Below the pieces are notes generated by a model. It was given only the letters and a program-made list of their open reading frames with translations, made no database searches and was not told the DNA's origin. Of a DNA stretch of 64,000 nt, positions 60,681 to 64,000 are shown in pieces. Position 1 is the first letter of the stretch. Every line of letters begins with the position of its first letter. The position numbers were made by a program, and so were the translations under genes. This stretch comes from Sinonovacula constricta (lineage: Eukaryota > Mollusca > Bivalvia > Cardiida > Solecurtidae), in NCBI GenBank assembly GCA_007844125.1, contig CM017564.1, positions 28,727,158-28,791,157 of the forward strand. Direction: 5' to 3'.

Positions 60681-62500
60681 TCTTATTAATGAATCTAATA
60701 CTTTGTTACTATTTTTGTTATTCGTTTGTAACTATTAAGTTATTTTGTGGCTCTAATAAGTTATTTTGTGGTTCTGCTAAAATATCTGTATTTGATATTA
60801 AGAGGTCAAATGCAGCAATGTTATTGAAAAAAATTTCATAAATTTTATTTGGAAACTGAGTAGAAGTATGACTGCGAAGTCTTGTTTTTTCTATAAATTC
60901 AAAGAAATGTACGGTATTGTCCAATATACCATGAAGAAAAAAAATGATACATTAATGCAAAAGGACAAATGCTTAAATACTAGTGTAACATTTATGCTTG
61001 TCCTATCCAAAGGCACATAAACAATAAAATTGAATTAAAACATTTTATCAACTCACTTTCCTTGTTTTCCGTTCTATACACCAATTACATATTTTTTTAT
61101 TATTATACCAAACCCTTTGCATTTAAAGCGTTTTGATTGGTCGAGTGCGAGTCATTATGAAGAGATATTGACTCGAGAATATTTTCACGTGAGCACCGAG
61201 AACATAATAATGGCAATCGTGTTCTTTTTACGCTCACTGTTGCTACAATAAAGGTTAGACGCCACCAAATAAGTGTGTTCTATATTCTATCGTGAATCGC
61301 GAAAAGATGGAAACAAATTGCACCTTGACCAAGTTATGATGGACCCCCATAACCATATATAGGTAAAACGAGCTATTTATTGTCTATCAGAAAGACCCAG
61401 AAATAAGGCAACTTTTGCAACTTGTAAGAAGGTTAAGCTTCATAGACTGCGCGAAATTGCCAGTCGGTAACCGTCAAATTTCATTGAAATATGTACATCC
61501 TGTAAAAGTGGATCAGTCCATTATTGTGCATAGGGGTTAAAGACTTTTGCTTTCTTTTAATTCTACATAGTTTCAGCTTCCTTTTTGATAACAAAAGGTT
61601 CAGATTACCTTCAAAATAGGAAATTTAATGCCAAAACATAGCAACAGACTGTTACTAAAGAGAAAAAGTCTAATGTCACACATTCTACTTCCGGTCGGTA
61701 TTTAGTGTAACCACCCCTAAAACGGCGTCTGGTAAAAAAAATCGACAGTTTCTCAGTGTGTCGGATGAGGTTTTGCTAACATTTAGGGGAAATATATCAT
61801 CAAAAAAGACCAAAAAGTGCAGTCTCGGTAACAATGACTGCTTTTCTTGATTATTTTTTGAGGAAAAAAATGTAAGAACAGACTTTGAGGAAATGAGCGT
61901 TGAACAAGAAATCAGGGCAAAAAAATAATACAGAGTTCAGCAAGAAGCTTTGGGAAATGGCAGCCATTTTGTTTTTAACACGGTCTATGTGTAGACGCCG
62001 ACAGGTTGCATAAATTTATGTAACAAATTATTCCCAGTTTTCAAACATTCACAACATGAATTGGTAGTGTTTAACCGAATGTGATATAAATTTACAAGAT
62101 GTAGATTTCACAAAAAACACAAACAAACATTTTCTGACTTGCATTAATGCAAAAACTAAGTATTAAATGTGAAATGTTATAAGTACATGTAGTTATTTAA
62201 TAAAATTGTCAATAAATTGCCGAGGGCCAACATGACTGACCCGAGGACAAATAACAGGGCAAATATCAAATCACTTATTTATTAGCATATAACATTAAAT
62301 GGCAAATCCTGTCATAGCCTCTATGTCGCATCGTCTTATTATATTTGTGTTTGCAATAATCAATAATTCCATTCACAGCTAGTCGGTTGATATGTGAATG
62401 GATGTGAATATATTTATACATGTATATTGTTATCATTTCGGCACGTTTGATAATCTTTGTTTGTATTGATTTGTCATTTAAGCGTTTCTGTTTCTATGTT
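60681..62500. other. AT-rich non-coding stretch
   Basis: Nothing recognised; short open frames only. Confidence 0.45.
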
Positions 62501-63082
62501 AAAGGTGGTATTCGACTGTTTAGACATTTGTTTTTGTCTTGTGCAATCAAATTAATTAGGCTACTGTCACCTTAAAAGATCCCGCGAACTGACGTTAATT
62601 GGTGCCCTACAACCATCTGAGAGTAAAGCATAACACCCAATTTGTCATAACGAAAAGGTATTTTCCTGTCCAAGCCACACAGCGCAGTTAGCTACTTTTA
62701 AGCTGAGAGAACCACGTAAGTAATCAGCTCTGACGTCATTTTCTATTTTTAGCCGAAATCCCAAGTATTTACCTATCCACGCCATACAGCGCAATTAGCT
62801 ATTTTTAAACTGAGAGAACCACGCGAGTTATCAGCTCTGACGTCAGTATCTTTTTTTAGCCGAAATCCCCATCATGCTTATTCATAGATATGGAAAGAAA
62901 GAACGAATAAAGAGATGTATTTCACGATCTATACCTTCTAATAATTGAGGGAGCGTTATAAGCAGCCTTTACTTTAATTAAAGTATGAGCTTATGCAGTA
63001 ATTATGTCCTTTTTCTTCAAAACACTTTAAGAGGTTGTTACATGTATAAGATATAGGCAAACTGTTGGATACCACCTTTAAA
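62501..63082 (+). mobile_element. MITE family M1, copy 6, both ends present
   Basis: The left end AAAGGTGGTATTCGACTGTT and right end AACTGTTGGATACCACCTTT are inverted repeats. TTAA lies at each boundary (62499-62502 and 63078-63081), which may be part of the TIR or a 4-bp target. The interior has an internal partial duplication (CAAGCCACACAGCGCAGTTA and CACGCCATACAGCGCAATTA, each followed by CAGCTCTGACGTCA). Confidence 0.88.
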
Positions 63083-63167
63083 TGTAATTTTCATTGATAA
63101 TATTGGCTTGTAAATATCATTTTAAGTAAATATCTAATTAATCAAATAACTCCAAGATTCGACAAAA

Positions 63168-63455
63168 ATGTAACCAGGTACGGGAGGCCCCGGGTTCGAT
63201 TTCTGACCGCGACATACCAAAGTCGTTAAAAATTGTAGTGGTATAGCTCCCTTGCTAACGCTCAAGCAAATATAAAGGTAGTTCCACGACTGGCTGGCCC
63301 GGTGTCAGGATAATGTGACTGTGTGGTATCATGCCAGGTGTTCAAGGCATGCTATACACAGTGAAGGCAGCACTATATCTGCTTCAAGTGGACACCGTCT
63401 CCAGATAACTTAAATACTGTTGGTAGGACGATAAACCTAAAAAAAAAAAAAATGT
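63168..63455 (+). mobile_element. SINE family C, near-complete copy
   Basis: It shares CCAGGTACGGGAGGCCCCGG, CTCCCTTGCTAACGCTCAAG and GTGAAGGCAGCACTATATCT with the copy at 32965, and ends in a run of 14 A. GGTTCGATTTC is a slightly altered B box. Confidence 0.87.
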
Positions 63456-64000
63456 AACACAAGTAACAAGATCAACATTTTCTCCAACGAGAAACTTACA
63501 ATTTGCAATCCTTTATCTTTATATTGCATCTTAAACGTCTTTAATTACTCCCTGAAATATTTTTGCAAATGTTTTATTAAACTTCGTTCAATTACTTTAC
63601 GCGCTGCTACTTTTCAACATCAAACATGTTGCAATAAAATGTTACCTTTCGATAGCGGTGCATTTTTGTATGACATATGAAGTCTCTACCAGGTACCATC
63701 CCATTTACATCTGCATATCTGTTCTATCTTACTTGTTCGTTTCTATTACCCATTAACATTTCGATTTATTTATTTGTGGATAGTTTTCCCTTTTTATGCA
63801 CAGCTTCTTTAGTTGCTCGAATGCCTTTTTTTATTAGTTTATTCTTCAGTTTTAGTACAATCTCTCAATGTACGATATAATCATTTGAGAGAGTGCATTT
63901 GATGTCTAACCAATTATTTCAACTATAAAAATGCACATCTTTGAATATATATATATTCATATCATGTTATTATACAGAGGTCATGATGATGATATATATG
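63456..64000. other. Non-coding right edge
   Basis: No supported feature. Confidence 0.4.

Overview
The window looks like nuclear DNA of a eukaryote, most likely an aquatic invertebrate and probably a bivalve mollusc. It is AT-rich and gene-poor. It has GT-AG introns of 6-11 kb, three families of tRNA-derived SINEs, several MITE families and very long tandem-repeat arrays. The bivalve assignment rests on this overall character and on the claudin-like protein with its long tail. It is an inference, and I do not name a genus.

One host gene is well supported. It is a three-exon, plus-strand gene at 40502-58964 for a four-pass membrane protein of the claudin/PMP22 superfamily (393 residues as spliced). 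The exons are 40502-40718, 51931-52086 and 58156-58964. Both junctions are phase 1 with good GT/AG sites. The first extracellular loop carries the W-x-GLW-C-C signature, and the cytoplasmic tail is about 213 residues with four R-[LI]-S-K motifs.

The most unusual object lies in intron 2: a 5,014-bp element (52123-57136). It has perfect 191-bp terminal inverted repeats, AG...CT ends and a 6-bp target duplication (ATCATC) on both sides. These are the hallmarks of Polinton/Maverick integration, but the element is about a third of the usual size. I see no polymerase, integrase, capsid, protease or ATPase gene in it. It carries a small two-pass membrane protein gene on the plus strand. On the minus strand, behind a TATA box, it carries a basic protein and then a C2H2 zinc-finger/acidic protein, 13 bases apart. 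It also holds two copies of a palindrome-rich module and a tRNA-like sequence. It inserted inside a 24-bp minisatellite, and the interrupted repeat unit can be recognised on both sides. I read it as a recent, non-autonomous (satellite-like) Polinton relative.

Layout: 1-125 SINE tail; 2030-3939 a 147-bp satellite; 4828-5076 SINE; 6290-9370 a pyrimidine-rich 30/31-bp minisatellite; 9400-12630 a 33-bp minisatellite with an 852-bp tandem duplication; 12700-13018 a Mutator-like MITE with a 9-bp target duplication; 13761-14362 a MITE; 14421-16236 a 53-bp satellite with an ISRE-like motif per unit; 16370-17545 a 69-bp satellite; 19075-24182 SINEs, microsatellites and hairpins; 25735-30375 a 22-bp two-variant array; 32965-35740 SINE and MITEs; 36360-38092 a giant (TAC)n and (TTA)n tract; 38094-38345 SINE; 40502-58964 the claudin-like gene, with SINEs, MITEs, microsatellites, a RecQ-like helicase fragment and the Polinton-like element in its introns; 59745-64000 SINEs, a 29-bp minisatellite and a MITE. 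Most long open frames here are translations of tandem repeats and are not reported as genes.
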